A DNA stretch of 64,000 nt from Ceratobasidium sp. AG-K (GCA_037039685.1 JAWNGF010000008.1:1240001-1304000), one strand, 5' to 3'; shown: positions 25,429 through 36,808, counted from the first letter of the stretch. Numbers and translations are program-made. The notes: generated by a model from the sequence alone, not told the origin.

Positions 25429-25713
25429 ATGGCAGAAGATAATGGTTGGAGATCAGGCAATACCCCTATTCCCTCTACATCCCTGTTATCAGATCACCTG
25501 TATGGTGATCCTGTACCCTATGCTTTTGATCCTACCACTGCTTCAGAGTGTCATATCCTTGTGGAATTGTATCAAGAAATCATGTCTATGAAAGAAAACA
25601 TTGTGCTTCTATGAGGAGAACTTGATGACCATGTAGCAGAATCAGCAAGGAAACATCAGGATTATTCTCAGGAGCTTACAGGAGCAGTGGCACAGATCCA
25701 GCTAATCCAAGAC

Positions 25714-26170
25714 TGTCGTGAGCTAGCTCACTCCATCGGACTTGCCCATTGTCGCGTCTGCCTGTCTTCTCTCTTTGTGTTACGTTCCCCGTTCTGTCTG
25801 CCGCGTTGCCACCTTCTTGTGGTTATACTGTTACATTGTGTAACGCGGCTGTGCTTTGTACGAGTCATGTCTGTTCATACAGCATGACTCACATGGACAC
25901 TCCTGACTGGTTGACTGTTATGACTCCTGCGGCTGCGTCCTGTATGACTCGGCCTTGTCTTGAATATATATAGAGGACCAACAAGCCTGGTAACCCCAGC
26001 TTGTTTTGTCTCGTCAAAACATCCCCTCCGAGTGACACTTAGAACCACCCCTACCCTCAAGAGCCTACAGACGCTTAAGTGTGTTGCGGTTCAAGAGGTC
26101 ACTTAGGTCTTAGTGCCGTCCACTCTCCATCGCGGCTTGCCTCATAGCCACTAAGAAGAAGCTTACGACA
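25714..26170 (+). repeat. G2a 5' LTR
   Basis: Runs TGTCGTGAGC to TTACGACA. A TATATATA box is at 25964-25972. AGCTTGTTTTGT at 25998-26009 is the predicted 5' end of the RNA. Confidence 0.95.
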
Positions 26171-26184
26171 TTACAAAACAAGCT
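25998..26184 (+). promoter_or_regulatory. G2a self-priming pair (RNA 5' end and primer site)
   Basis: AGCTTGTTTTGT (25998-26009) lies about 34 bp after the start of the TATA box. It is the exact reverse complement of ACAAAACAAGCT (26173-26184), two bases after the LTR. The gag ATG follows at 26197. This is the arrangement of Tf1-type elements, in which the RNA 5' end rather than a tRNA primes reverse transcription. G2b keeps both sequences. Confidence 0.75.
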
Positions 26185-26196
26185 TAACAAACAAAC

Positions 26197-28197
26197 ATGT
26201 CTATTCAAGAAGATGGAGGGTCACGTCCCTCATCTGCGATATCAACAAGAAGAGGACCTAGCCGGGCAGCAAGGCCCACAGGATCACTAAACGAACAAGA
26301 TATTGCACAAACTCAAGCAGGAGGTCCTGCCCGATCACGCCCCCAAAGTCAAACATCAATGCCAGGAGCTTTCGGTATTCCTGACATGACAACAGTACAG
26401 GAGGAAGAACCTACTATCACAAATAGAGAACCAGGGGATCTCACAAATGACCCTACTCCGGCGGTAATTCGTATTCCAAATGCAACTCCAGGGCCATCAC
26501 GTCCCTTATGGCCGTTGGGGAACAGAAGACAGTTTTTTTCTCCCCAACCCGAAGCTCATGGGGGTATATCACTTGTTCCCATCAGACCTCCCCCCACACC
26601 ACACGTCCCCAATGTCCCTACAGTTCCTCAAATTGGGGGAACCATCACCAACGCAGGTCCTATTCCAGTGGCTTCCCAGCCAGTCACACCGGTGATTCCG
26701 GCACCACCATATGTCCCACAAGGTTACTCCGAGCAATCAGGCCCGGTACAACAAGGCGCCGGAGATCCAGGGAGCTCAAGTTCAAGTTCCAGTTCTAGCG
26801 GCAGAACTGTAATCAGCAATTTAGATGACCTAGATGACCTTCTAGAAGGAAGACACAACGCTACCCTTAGGGTTATAGACGGAATGAGGGTCACCATAGA
26901 TCGAAGGCTTAGTGGTCTAGAACAAGCCACACAGGTTCTAGCAAACAACCAACAAATCTTCAACGACTCCATTAACACCCTACAAGGAACCTTGACAGAC
27001 ATTCTGAATGCGGCAAGAAATGGTGAACATAATTCCTTTCTAGTCGGTCAAGACGTAGTCCGCCTTCGAAATGAAGTTACCAACACCCAAGGACTAGTAA
27101 ATAACGTACGCGAGGAACTCAACACCACCAGACAAGCACAACTTGAATGGAATGAGGCAGTAACTCAAGGATTAGAAACCTTACGACAAGAGGGAGCCTC
27201 CTTCACTACCAAAATTACGGAAGTTCAGCAGGCTATCAACAATATGCGAGAAGAAATGGACGAAACAGCCCGGCACGAAGTCACCTCTAGGCGATCAAAC
27301 TCTCCACCTCACCCAGACGCGGAATCTACCAGGATCGACGAATTAGAATTAAGAATCCAACGGCTGACCGAAAACCCAAACACCGGTAGTGGACCACGTC
27401 GCCCAAAAGTAACGCGTCCAGAAGCCTTTGACGGAAAGAAAGGGGAAGGCGCCGAAATGTTCATCACACAAATGGAGAGCTACTTCGTACGCCTAGGCGA
27501 TCAATACACTTCCAATGAAGAAAGGATTCGCGAAGCCCTAGCAAACTTCAAATCCGAGAACAAAGCCGCCACTCACTGGGCACAAGTACTCTTACGATCG
27601 CTCAACCAAAGGGAAAATAACCAGAACCTTGCCTCATGGGAAAGTTTCAAGGCACACTTCATGGAACAATTCAGTGACCCCAACAAGAAAGCTAAGGCCG
27701 AATCAGATATCCGAAAATGCAAACAAAACAACTCTGTAGCAAACTATGCTTCGGAGTTCCGATATCTCCTGGTAGACGTAAATTGGGGACAGGAAGCTCT
27801 GATCAACCAATTCAAGGAAGGGTTGAAGTCAGAAGTCAAGACCGAACTAGCTCGCTTTGAACTTACCCTAATCAATGAAGATGGAACAGAACGAGAACTC
27901 TCCCTTGACCGGTGGATCTCAATCGCAATCTCTATTGACCAAAAATTGCAACAAATCAAGACCTTGACAGGAAAGAAGGCAGCCCAACCAACTACTAGCG
28001 GACAATCCTCCACAAAGCGGCTGCCTGACGAAGTATACAAAGCGAGGATAGCAACCAACCGCTGCCTGAAGTGCGGACAGGAAGGACACCGTTCATTCAA
28101 ATGCTCGTCCAAGGATTGGATAACGACGGAACCAAGTATTAAAGGAAGAGAAGCAACAATCGTAGAAGACTCGGGAAAAGAAGGGGTCTCCCTCTAA
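26197..28197 (+). CDS. gag: G2a Gag
   Basis: Structural protein (666 aa) expected to form the virus-like particle and bind element RNA. The N-terminal third is Pro/Ser/Thr-rich and ends in a serine run (about 191-202). A coiled-coil-like middle follows. Residues about 400-560 look like a Gypsy capsid domain (RPEAFDGKKGEGAEMFITQM, then HFMEQFSDPNKKAKAE). A CCHC knuckle (CLKCGQEGHRSFKC) is near 625. ATG 26197 is 27 nt after the LTR. The stop overlaps the upstream end of the pol frame. Confidence 0.95.
   Translation: MSIQEDGGSRPSSAISTRRGPSRAARPTGSLNEQDIAQTQAGGPARSRPQSQTSMPGAFGIPDMTTVQEEEPTITNREPGDLTNDPTPAVIRIPNATPGPSRPLWPLGNRRQFFSPQPEAHGGISLVPIRPPPTPHVPNVPTVPQIGGTITNAGPIPVASQPVTPVIPAPPYVPQGYSEQSGPVQQGAGDPGSSSSSSSSSGRTVISNLDDLDDLLEGRHNATLRVIDGMRVTIDRRLSGLEQATQVLANNQQIFNDSINTLQGTLTDILNAARNGEHNSFLVGQDVVRLRNEVTNTQGLVNNVREELNTTRQAQLEWNEAVTQGLETLRQEGASFTTKITEVQQAINNMREEMDETARHEVTSRRSNSPPHPDAESTRIDELELRIQRLTENPNTGSGPRRPKVTRPEAFDGKKGEGAEMFITQMESYFVRLGDQYTSNEERIREALANFKSENKAATHWAQVLLRSLNQRENNQNLASWESFKAHFMEQFSDPNKKAKAESDIRKCKQNNSVANYASEFRYLLVDVNWGQEALINQFKEGLKSEVKTELARFELTLINEDGTERELSLDRWISIAISIDQKLQQIKTLTGKKAAQPTTSGQSSTKRLPDEVYKARIATNRCLKCGQEGHRSFKCSSKDWITTEPSIKGREATIVEDSGKEGVSL
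28173..28179 (+). promoter_or_regulatory. Candidate -1 ribosomal frameshift site GGGAAAA
   Basis: In the gag frame this reads G GGA AAA, a canonical X-XXY-YYZ heptamer, 16 nt before the gag stop. The -1 frame from here is open and runs directly into pol (KRRGLPLTVCGETKK). The same heptamer ends gag in G1a, G1b, G2b and G4. Confidence 0.7.
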
Positions 28198-28199
28198 CT

Positions 28200-31100
28200 G
28201 TGTGTGGAGAGACCAAGAAACCAGCAACGGAAACAATGTACTTTAGAGCGACAAATGAATCTACCATTGTTTACGCGAACGTTGCCGGAATCACAGAACC
28301 TATTCCTACCCTCATCGATTCTGGAGCATCAAAAAACTTTCTGGACATTTCGTGGGCTCGGTCCAACAACATTCCACTCATAGAACTCTCCACTCCTAGA
28401 AGAGTAATTGGTATCCAAGGGAAAGAACTCTCTCACCAAATACGTTTCAAAGCAAAACTGGAACTAGAAGTAGAGGGAAGAACCTTCAAGCAAATCTTCT
28501 TCGCTATGCCCACTGGAGAAACTAAACTTATCCTAGGATTGGAATGGTTAGAGGAATCAAACCCTGTCATCGACTGGAAAACAAAGCACATATCATGGCG
28601 AACAGAAGCCATTCAAGCAAGGACAGCCTCCATAGACGACCTGCCCGAAGAATTCAAGGAATTCGCCGACGTCTTCAGCGAAGAAAAATTCAAGAGAATC
28701 CCAGACCATCGCCCTTACGACTGTGCCATCGACTTCAAGGAAGGAGCTGAACTTCCGAAACCAGCCAGACCTATTCCACTCTCTCCAGCAGAGTCAATTG
28801 CACTGAGAGAATACTTGGATGAAGAAATCGCAACAGGGAAAATCCGACCAAGCAAATCGCCCATTGCTTCACCTTGCTTCTTTGTCAAAAAACCGATCGA
28901 TCCAAAAAACCCAGGGGCAGTCCGCCAATTACGACTTGTCCAAGATCTTAGAGGAGTAAACGCCATCACAAAAGACGACAGATTCCCTATGCCCCTAATG
29001 GAAGATCTCTTGGATAAAATCAAGGACGCAAAAATTTTCTCCAAGATCGATTTGCGCATGGGTTTCAACAATATCAGAATCAAGGAAGGAGACGAATGGA
29101 AGACAGCCTTCAGAACAAAGGAAGGACTGTTCGAATACGTTGTCATGCCCTTTGGACTAAAAAACGCGCCCGCCATATTCCAAAGATATATGAACCACAT
29201 CTTCCATGATCTCATCGACGTATGTGTCATAGTATATATTGACGACATCCTAGTCTTCTCTAAGGACAGAAGTCAACATACCGTAGATGTCAGGAAGGTG
29301 CTAAAAATCTTACTGGAAGAAAACCTTTTCGCAAAACTCCCAAAATGCGAATTCTTTGTCACCAAATTGACATATACTGGACTTGGAATCAGCGATTCGG
29401 GCATCTCAATGGAGGAAGAAAAGGTCAAGGCAATAAAGGAGTGGAAGGAACCGAGAACTGTCAAACAGGTCCAAGCATTCCTAGGATTCGCAAATTTCTA
29501 CCGAAGATTTGTACCGAATTTCAGCCGATTAGCTAAACCCCTCACATCCTTAACAAGAAAGGAGAACAAATGGGAATGGGGAAGTGATCAACAGGAAGCA
29601 TTTGAAGCCCTAAAAATGGAAATCAGCAAGGAGCCTACACTACGCCATCCAAACCCGGAAAAACCCTTCTTCTTGGAAACAGACGCAAGTGGAGTAGCAA
29701 TGGGAGCAATCCTGTCGCAAAGGCAGGACGATGGCTACCTACACCCCATTGCTTTTCTTTCAAAATCTTTCAATGAGGCTCAGCTCAACTACGACGTCCA
29801 CGATAAAGAACTTATGGCTATCATAGAATCTTTAACACATTGGAGGCTATACCTTGAAGGAACAAGGGACCCTATAACCATCTACACCGACCATAGGAAC
29901 TTACAATTCTGGAAAGAGGCAAGAACGTTTAACCGTCGACACGCAAGATGGCATCAATTGCTTGCTTCTTATAACTTTGACATCGTTTATCGCCCTGGGA
30001 TCCTGTCATCAAAACCGGACCTATTGTCAAGACGGTCAGACCATGAAGATATCCCGACGCCTGAACAAGTCATGATATCTGCCAAAAAATTCAAGGGATT
30101 TATGGGACAAGTTGACACAAACATCATAGAAACTATCAAGGAGGCTCAGGAAACAGATGAAGGACTGGCACGAATCAAAGAAATCTGCAAATCGAGGGAA
30201 ACGCTACCAAAGACCCTACAACACAGCACAAAAGATTATGATTTCAAGGAAGGACTATTATGGTTCAAAGGAAGGATCTACGTGCCAGAAGATAAGGAAT
30301 CCAGACTGGCCATCATGCGAGTTCATCACGACTCAAAAATCGCAGGACATCAAGGACAGGCTAGAACACTGGAACTAATATCAAGAAGATACTTCTGGCC
30401 AGGAATGAAGCAAAGCATAAACAGATACGTGGAATCATGCGAGACCTGCCAACGGACAAAGGGATCAAAGTCAATAGTCCCAATCAAGCCTCTGGAGATT
30501 CCAAAAGGACCATGGGAAGACATAGCATTCGACTTCGTAGTAAAGTTGCCAAAATCCAGGGGATCAGATAGCATCTTAGTAGTCGTGGACCGATTCTCAA
30601 GAATGGCGCACTTCATACCCTGCAAAGAATCTCACACAGCAAGTGACCTTGCAAATCTCTTCGTCACAAATGTTTGGAGACTGCACGGTTTTCCAAAAAG
30701 CACGATCTCGGACCGAGGGACTACTTTCAATTCCAAACTTATGAAAGCCATTTATGAGAAGATTGGAACTAGCCCAGGTTTCAGTACTGCCTACCACCCC
30801 CAAACAGATGGAATAACGGAGAGAATCAACCAGTGGATGGAAGGCTGGCTGCGGTCGTTCGTCAACTACCGGCAGGATGATTGGGCGGACTTATTACCAA
30901 TTGCGGAATTCAGCTATAATCTACAGAAGCACCGCGTAACAGGTAGTTCCCCTTTCGAAATTGTCTACGGGAGGGAACCACTGTGGAACATCTCAGCAGA
31001 AGAATCAACAGTTCCCGAAGCAAACAACATCACAGGGAAATGGCGTAAAATCCACGACGAAGCGATTGCATCAATGGAAACCCAAAGGCTACCAGAAGAA

Positions 31101-32114
31101 GAACCAAAGAACAAGTACCAAGAAGGAGATCTAGTATGGCTGCTGGGAAAGAACATTCAAACAAAAAGACCTTCAAAGAAACTGGATAACAAAAGGCACG
31201 GGCCATTCGTTGTGAAGCGACAGATTGGGTCACACGCTTATGAACTTGATTTGCCGGCAACAATGAGGGTACACCCTGTTTTCCACATCGATTTGCTCAG
31301 CCCTTACAAAGAAGACACGGAATTCAGCCGTAACCAAGCCCGACCACCACCGATCATAACAGAAGAAGGAGAGGAAGAATACGAAGTAGAGAAGATCTTG
31401 GACTGGAAGGAGACAAAAGACGGTCTTTTTTACAGGGTCAGATGGAAGGGCTATGGAAGCGAGGAAGACACAGAACAAAGGGCGGAAGACTTTGGTCATC
31501 TTTCAAAGATTATCAAGGACCTTTTACGCCGACACCCCGAGGCTCCCACGCCATCTAACTACGCTCCAGGGAGGATAAAAGGCAGAGGGGGCGAAACCAG
31601 TAGTGTCACCTGCAAAACTTGCTACTACTCCAAGCTTCACTCCGCTCTTAACTCACTAAATCTTTTTTGCTCTCAAAGATGCCTGCCGTCTCCCGCTCCA
31701 CCATCGTCAACAACCTCATCCGCGTCCTGGACGGACCAGCATTCGCTACGGCACGAATCCTTGACGCCGGGGCCGCTCTCTATGTTTTCAAGAGATCCCA
31801 GCAAAGCTCAGGGAGAATGCACTTTAGGGCGTCGGACGACGTTCTCCACTCAGACTTGGGAGAATTCCAGTGGGTCGGCAAAAAATGGCCGACAAAAATG
31901 CAACTCGCAAGAAAGGACATTTTCGTCTGCCGAGGATGCGCGGCCTTCCAAGTGTCAGAGGCGGTCCTGCTATCCACCCACATGCTCGGAGTCGTCGAAT
32001 GGGGACAAGAAGGGGCATACTCAAGCGAGTGGGTACCAGGGTACGACGGAAGGCAACCAACGTTGCGACCACGGTGGAACGACGCCTGGGACGCCAACTA
32101 CGAAAGGGACCTGA
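28200..32114 (+). CDS. pol: G2a Pol: protease, RT, RNase H, integrase, chromodomain
   Basis: Polyprotein of about 1304 aa in the -1 frame relative to gag. No ATG starts the domain run, so expression by frameshift at 28173-28179 is likely; the given start is the first downstream GTG. Order: aspartic protease (LIDSGASKNFLD), RT (LVQDLRGVNAI, YIDDILVFS), RNase H (LETDASGVAMGA, YTDHRN), integrase zinc region (SCETCQRTKG) and catalytic core (VVVDRFSRMAHF, ISDRGTTFNS, YHPQTDGITERINQ), GPF module (HGPFVVKRQ), chromodomain (LFYRVRWKGYGSEEDTEQ). The chromodomain class targets integration to modified histones. The last ~145 residues after the chromodomain overlap the accessory ORF in another frame and look low-complexity. 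Confidence 0.95.
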   Translation: MCGETKKPATETMYFRATNESTIVYANVAGITEPIPTLIDSGASKNFLDISWARSNNIPLIELSTPRRVIGIQGKELSHQIRFKAKLELEVEGRTFKQIFFAMPTGETKLILGLEWLEESNPVIDWKTKHISWRTEAIQARTASIDDLPEEFKEFADVFSEEKFKRIPDHRPYDCAIDFKEGAELPKPARPIPLSPAESIALREYLDEEIATGKIRPSKSPIASPCFFVKKPIDPKNPGAVRQLRLVQDLRGVNAITKDDRFPMPLMEDLLDKIKDAKIFSKIDLRMGFNNIRIKEGDEWKTAFRTKEGLFEYVVMPFGLKNAPAIFQRYMNHIFHDLIDVCVIVYIDDILVFSKDRSQHTVDVRKVLKILLEENLFAKLPKCEFFVTKLTYTGLGISDSGISMEEEKVKAIKEWKEPRTVKQVQAFLGFANFYRRFVPNFSRLAKPLTSLTRKENKWEWGSDQQEAFEALKMEISKEPTLRHPNPEKPFFLETDASGVAMGAILSQRQDDGYLHPIAFLSKSFNEAQLNYDVHDKELMAIIESLTHWRLYLEGTRDPITIYTDHRNLQFWKEARTFNRRHARWHQLLASYNFDIVYRPGILSSKPDLLSRRSDHEDIPTPEQVMISAKKFKGFMGQVDTNIIETIKEAQETDEGLARIKEICKSRETLPKTLQHSTKDYDFKEGLLWFKGRIYVPEDKESRLAIMRVHHDSKIAGHQGQARTLELISRRYFWPGMKQSINRYVESCETCQRTKGSKSIVPIKPLEIPKGPWEDIAFDFVVKLPKSRGSDSILVVVDRFSRMAHFIPCKESHTASDLANLFVTNVWRLHGFPKSTISDRGTTFNSKLMKAIYEKIGTSPGFSTAYHPQTDGITERINQWMEGWLRSFVNYRQDDWADLLPIAEFSYNLQKHRVTGSSPFEIVYGREPLWNISAEESTVPEANNITGKWRKIHDEAIASMETQRLPEEEPKNKYQEGDLVWLLGKNIQTKRPSKKLDNKRHGPFVVKRQIGSHAYELDLPATMRVHPVFHIDLLSPYKEDTEFSRNQARPPPIITEEGEEEYEVEKILDWKETKDGLFYRVRWKGYGSEEDTEQRAEDFGHLSKIIKDLLRRHPEAPTPSNYAPGRIKGRGGETSSVTCKTCYYSKLHSALNSLNLFCSQRCLPSPAPPSSTTSSASWTDQHSLRHESLTPGPLSMFSRDPSKAQGECTLGRRTTFSTQTWENSSGSAKNGRQKCNSQERTFSSAEDARPSKCQRRSCYPPTCSESSNGDKKGHTQASGYQGTTEGNQRCDHGGTTPGTPTTKGT

Positions 32115-32443
32115 GCGACTGGAAGCTGGAGAGGGGAAGGTACCAGAAGGAGAAATTCGAATGGGCGCCAAACTGGTGGAAGTGGGAGGAAGTGGACGTG
32201 TCGGCATGGAAGGAGGCGGAACCTGATGTGCGACAATGGGACGAGGAGTTTGTGGAAACCCAGAAGAGGGTTGCGGACTGGTCCAAGGCGGACTGGACAA
32301 AGGAAGAGACTTGGGAGGATTGGGAGAAGTTCTCGGACGAACCGGGAAATACCGTGTTCAATCCCATTGACCTGACCTTGGAGGAGGATGAAGGGCTTGA
32401 GGAGTATATGCTGAGGAAAGGGAAGGACTGCGCGGTGCAGTAA
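31679..32443 (+). CDS. G2a accessory 3' ORF (254 aa), function unknown
   Basis: A third ORF from ATG 31679 to a stop at 32443, overlapping the 3' end of pol in another frame and ending about 40 nt before the LTR. I recognise no named family. An N-terminal half carries ARILDAGAALYVF, LHSDLGEFQWVGKKWP and CRGCAAF. A charged, Trp-rich middle follows (WNDAWDANYERDLSDWKLER). The C-terminus is acidic with FNPIDLTLEEDEG. G2b carries the same ORF, also 254 aa and uninterrupted. G3 has a degenerate homolog. The IDLT-plus-acid motif resembles a SUMO-interacting motif (inference). Confidence 0.85.
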   Translation: MPAVSRSTIVNNLIRVLDGPAFATARILDAGAALYVFKRSQQSSGRMHFRASDDVLHSDLGEFQWVGKKWPTKMQLARKDIFVCRGCAAFQVSEAVLLSTHMLGVVEWGQEGAYSSEWVPGYDGRQPTLRPRWNDAWDANYERDLSDWKLERGRYQKEKFEWAPNWWKWEEVDVSAWKEAEPDVRQWDEEFVETQKRVADWSKADWTKEETWEDWEKFSDEPGNTVFNPIDLTLEEDEGLEEYMLRKGKDCAVQ

Positions 32444-32484
32444 GTCCGTTCAGGTCCCCCAAAAGGACTCTTAGGGGGGAGTAA

Positions 32485-32941
32485 TGTCGTGAGCTAGCTC
32501 ACTCCATCAGACTTGCCCGTTGTCGCGTCTGCCTGTCTTCTCTCTTTGTGTTACGTTCCCCGTTCTGTCTGCCGCGTTGCCACCTTCTTGTGGTTATACT
32601 GTTACATTGTGTAACGCGGCTGTGCTTTGTACGAGTCATGTCTGTTCATACAGCATGACTCACATGGACACTCCTGACTGGTTGACTGTTATGACTCCTG
32701 CGGCTGCGTCCTGTATGACTCGGCCTTGTCTTGAATATATATAGAGGACCAACAAGCCTGGTAACCCCAGCTTGTTTTGTCTCGTCAAAACATCCCCTCC
32801 GAGTGACACTTAGAACCACCCCTACCCTCAAGAGCCTACAGACGCTTAAGTGTGTTGCGGTTCAAGAGGTCACTTAGGTCTTAGTGCCGTCCACTCTCCA
32901 TCGCGGCTTGCCTCATAGCCACTAAGAAGAAGCTTACGACA
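32485..32941 (+). repeat. G2a 3' LTR
   Basis: 457 bp, preceded by the polypurine tract AGGGGGGAGTAA. Differs from the 5' LTR at two positions near its start. Confidence 0.95.
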
Positions 32942-34325
32942 AAGACCTTGTACAAACAATTCCCAGGGCATACCAACCCAATCCAGACCAAAGCATTCAT
33001 CCTCCTGCACCAGGGGATCAATCAATTCAACAAGCAGCAGGTCCTGTACCATGCAATCAAGCACATGTTCATTGTCCACCACCACCACAGCTGGGACAAG
33101 TTCCACAAGTTGCATAGGCACCAAAAATTAAAATGGCAACACCTAACAAATTCAGCAGCAAGAGGAGTGAATCCCTTACCTTTCAGGTAAATTGTAACAT
33201 GTATATCAAAGGAACCACCCCCAATGCATCCATCTGAGGACCAAGAAGTCAAGGCAGTGATCTCATACTTGGAAGGAGAAGCCCACAAATAGCTACAATT
33301 GTACCTCAAGTACAACATGGTGCACCCCATTCCATGGCTACACAATCTGGCACAATTCTGGGTTGAATTTCAAGGCCGCTTTGGTGAAATCAATCAGGAG
33401 AACAACCAAACAAAGTTTACAAAACTTAGACAAATGTCCTCAGTTCAAGACTACCTTTGTGACTTCCAGAAGTATGCTATTGGCCTCAACTATGGCAACC
33501 AAGCTCTTTGAGACATGTTCTATGAAGGTCTCAAGGTGGAAGTCAAAAATATGATGCTCATGCAGGCCTTTGAACATTTTAGTTCCACTACATCCTTTGA
33601 CCAAGTCACCATTACAGTGCATAAAATCAACCTTTGTGTTGAGTCAATTAAACCTACCCAAGCATCCTCCACTCCATGGGCACAGGTCAAGAAGTCATTG
33701 AGTGTCTCACCCACATACAACCCCATACACAGTCCTCAAGAAAAATAATGCATTGGCAACAAAGTCTATATGGTTGGGCCAGATGGAAAAGCAAAAAAGG
33801 GTGGCATAACAGGCAAATCATGCACTGCCCAAGGCGCTTTGAACCCTATGGTTAAATGGGAAACTTGTGAAAGCGCCCAAGTACCCTATCCATCCCTAAA
33901 AAAGGATAATTGTCAAGCATACACATCAACCCCAGCTGTTTCCAAACCCAATCCCAAAGGCCCAGGGCCAATGGAACTTGACAGGAAAGGAAAAAGTGTT
34001 ATAATCTGCAACAACTGCAGAGGAAAGGGCCACTTTGCTTGTGTTTGTCCTACTTGTGCCATGTCAGGCCATGATGCCAGGGTAGAGGAGGTTGAAGAAG
34101 TTGAATCAGGATCAGAGGATGAGGAGTTGGGAAAAGGAGAACCCAAAACACACTAAGGAGTAATGTTTTGGGTAAATTACTAGCAGATACAAACACCAAT
34201 GTTGACTACCATGTATATTCTTTGTCAAACACCATGCAGTTATATGTTGATTGTGAGTCTAAATCGCTGGAGACCACTCCTGACCAAAAGAATATTTCTC
34301 CCCTTGCCCCTTCACCAGCAAAGCA

Positions 34326-36808
34326 ATGATTGATTGCGGGGCCACTTCTTGTTTCATTCATCCTTCCATTGTCAAGCAGTACCACCTTCCCAAGTTAGGC
34401 CATGAGAAACCAAAAACACTAAAAGTCATTGACAGCTGCAAGGTTGTGTCTGGATTGGTCAAATATTACACATGCCTTTCCATTCAGATTGCAAACCATG
34501 TGGAGGAAGTTGAATGTCACCTAGCCAATGTTGGGAACCACCACATAATACAGGGATTGTCACCCATCTATACTGTAACTTCTAAAAGTACTTGTTCCAT
34601 GTCACAAAAATGGACTATTTGGGCATGATTGTTTTGGACAAGGGGTTGGAAGTGGACCAAGAAAAAGTCATGTTGGGAATGAATTGGTCAAAACCTGCAA
34701 CATCAAAAATGTGCAGGAATTTCTGGGCTTTGTAAACTTTTACAGACTGTTTATACCCAACTTTGCAAACATGGCACATCCCCTGTACAACCTTCTCAAA
34801 AAAGACACAAAATGGGAATGGTCAAGTGCAGCTGACAGTGCTTCTAAGCAACTCAAGGAGCACCTCACCTCAGCGCCCCTACTAGTTCAACCTGACCTAC
34901 AAGAACAATTCTTTGTCAAATGCAATGCATCAAATTTTGCCACTGGAGCCATATTATCACAAAAGAACTCTGAACGGAAACTGTGCCCAGCTGCTTATCT
35001 ATCCAAATCATTATCCCCTGCTGAATGCAACTATGATATCTTTGATAAGGAGTTGTTTGCAATCATTTGAGCATTTAAGGAATGGAGGCACCTATTGGAG
35101 GGTTTGGAGAAGCCAATCCAAGGTCTAACAGACCATAAGAATTTGGAATACTTTGCCAAGTCCCAACTGCTGAACTGTTGTCAAATCCACTGGATGAACT
35201 TCCTGGTTGATTACAATTACAATATTATCTATAGTCCAGGAACTCAGAACTGCAAGGTGGATATCCTATCCAGACATTACAATCTTGTCCCACTTGAAGG
35301 GGAGGTAGAGAAGCAAGTCCTCATCAAACCAGAGCTTTTCATTGCTGCTATTACCCCTGATCAGGAAATTCATGACCTGATTTGAGAAGCACTCCTGGAA
35401 GATGATTGATTGACAGAAGTTCTTGATAAACTCCGTGATGGGAAAACAGTGAAGGATTGCAAATTATGTGAAGGACTGCTTGTTTTCAGGGGAAAAATCT
35501 TTGTGCCAAGGGACAAAACGGTTAGGAACCTGGTGTTGGAATCTAGGCATGACTCTGTAGCAGCTGGCCATCCAGGACAAGGTTGCACATTAGAACTCAT
35601 TTCTAGGATGTTCTATTGGCCCTCTATGAAAAAGACAGTCAACTAATATGTATCACACTGCAAAACATGCATCTGCTCTAAACCATCCAACCAGTTACCA
35701 ACAGGGCTATTACAACTGCTCCAGATTCCAGAACAACCATGGGATGAAATATCATATGACCTCATTGTTGGCTTGCCAGAATTGGAAGGCTTTGATGCTG
35801 TTCTTACAGTCATCAATTGCTTCTCCAAGATGGTACACTACATCCCCACCAAGTCAATCACTACCTCCATCAATTTTGCTAATCTATTTGTCACCTACAT
35901 CTGGAAACTCCATGGGCTCCCTAAAGTCACAGTGTTGGATTGAGGCTCAGTGTTCAATTCTAAGTTCCTGAAGCATCTGTACAAGTGTCTAGACATTAAA
36001 CCTTCCTGTTCCACTGCTTATCACCCAGAGACTGATGTTCAGTTGGAATGTGCCAACCAAATCATCAAGATCTTCATATGGGCATACATGAATCATTGTC
36101 AATCAGACTGGGTGTCACTGCTACCCATGGCAGAGTTTGCATATAACAATGCTGTTCAGGCATCAATGGGCAAATCACCATTCCAAATCTGCCAAGGATT
36201 CAATCCATGGTTTGCCATTGGTGAAGGCACAAATTACCAAGTTCCAAACACTGACAATCACACTAAGTTCATTAATGATGGATCTGATGAAGTAGAAGCA
36301 GCACTCACTTTAGCTCAGGAACAGTACAAACACTTCTACGATCAGAATCATTCCACACCTGACAACATCAAGGAAGGCAATAAAGTATGGCTTAGCCACC
36401 AAAACATATCCACCAATCACCCTTTGATGAAATTGAGTCATAAAAAGCTGGGACCATACCCAGTCATAAAGAAAATAGGAACATGTGCATACCATCTTGA
36501 ATTACCCCACAGTACATGCATACATCCCATTTTCCATACAACCCTGCTTTGAAAAGTTGAACCTGGTCCTCATGGTTGCAATCCACCTCAACCTGCCCCT
36601 ATTGTCACAGAAGAAGGCAAGGAGGAATACAAAGTCAAGGAAATCCTGCACAGCCACCACAAAAGCCATCATTGCTTTGGGTACTTTGTGAAATGGAAAG
36701 GTTACAATCATGGAAGGAATACATGGGAACCATCTACCAACCTGGAGGATGCCAAAGACCTTGTTGCAGAATATCATTGCTCTCATCCTTGCGCACCTTG
36801 GCCTTGAG
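34326..36808 (+). pseudogene. G4 pol remnant with RT deletion
   Basis: The protease (MIDCGATSCFIHPS) is followed almost at once by the RT thumb (VTKMDYLGMIV at about 34600), so the fingers, palm and YIDD box are deleted. RNase H (KCNASNFATGAILSQ), integrase (YHPETDVQLECANQ) and chromodomain (YFVKWKGYNHGRNTWEP at about 36680-36730) remain, with stops in several places. After the chromodomain comes a short tail ending APWP*, then the polypurine tract and LTR. There is no accessory 3' ORF. Confidence 0.85.

Larger units (their letters stand above)
25714..32941 (+). mobile_element. G2a: intact, young Ty3/Gypsy chromovirus
   Basis: Full-length 7228-bp element. The LTRs are 457 bp each and I count two differences between them. 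It is flanked by the perfect 5-bp duplication AAGAC (25709-25713, 32942-32946). Gag, pol and a third ORF are all open. The LTR identity, clean duplication and open frames indicate recent, possibly autonomous transposition. It inserted in the gag of G4. Confidence 0.96.
25429..34156 (+). pseudogene. G4 gag remnant, split by G2a
   Basis: Begins ATG 25429 (MAEDNGWRSGNTPIPS) and is stopped at 25612-25614. The frame then reads on to QIQLIQD at 25713, where G2a is inserted. After G2a it resumes as LVQTIPRAYQPNP at 32947. A CCHC knuckle (CNNCRGKGHFACVC) lies at about 34008-34050, and GGGAAAA is at 34129-34135 before the stop at 34156. Multiple stops and frame changes are present. Confidence 0.8.

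Noticed and set aside
25749..25973. 74-aa ORF repeated at 32520-32744
   Set aside because: Identical because it lies in the two LTRs of G2a; it spans the promoter region and has no domain.
31667..31678. Upstream start codon for the G2a accessory ORF (TTG at 31667)
   Set aside because: ATG 31679 gives a start (MPAV) that G2b shares at its own ATG; the TTG extension is not conserved.
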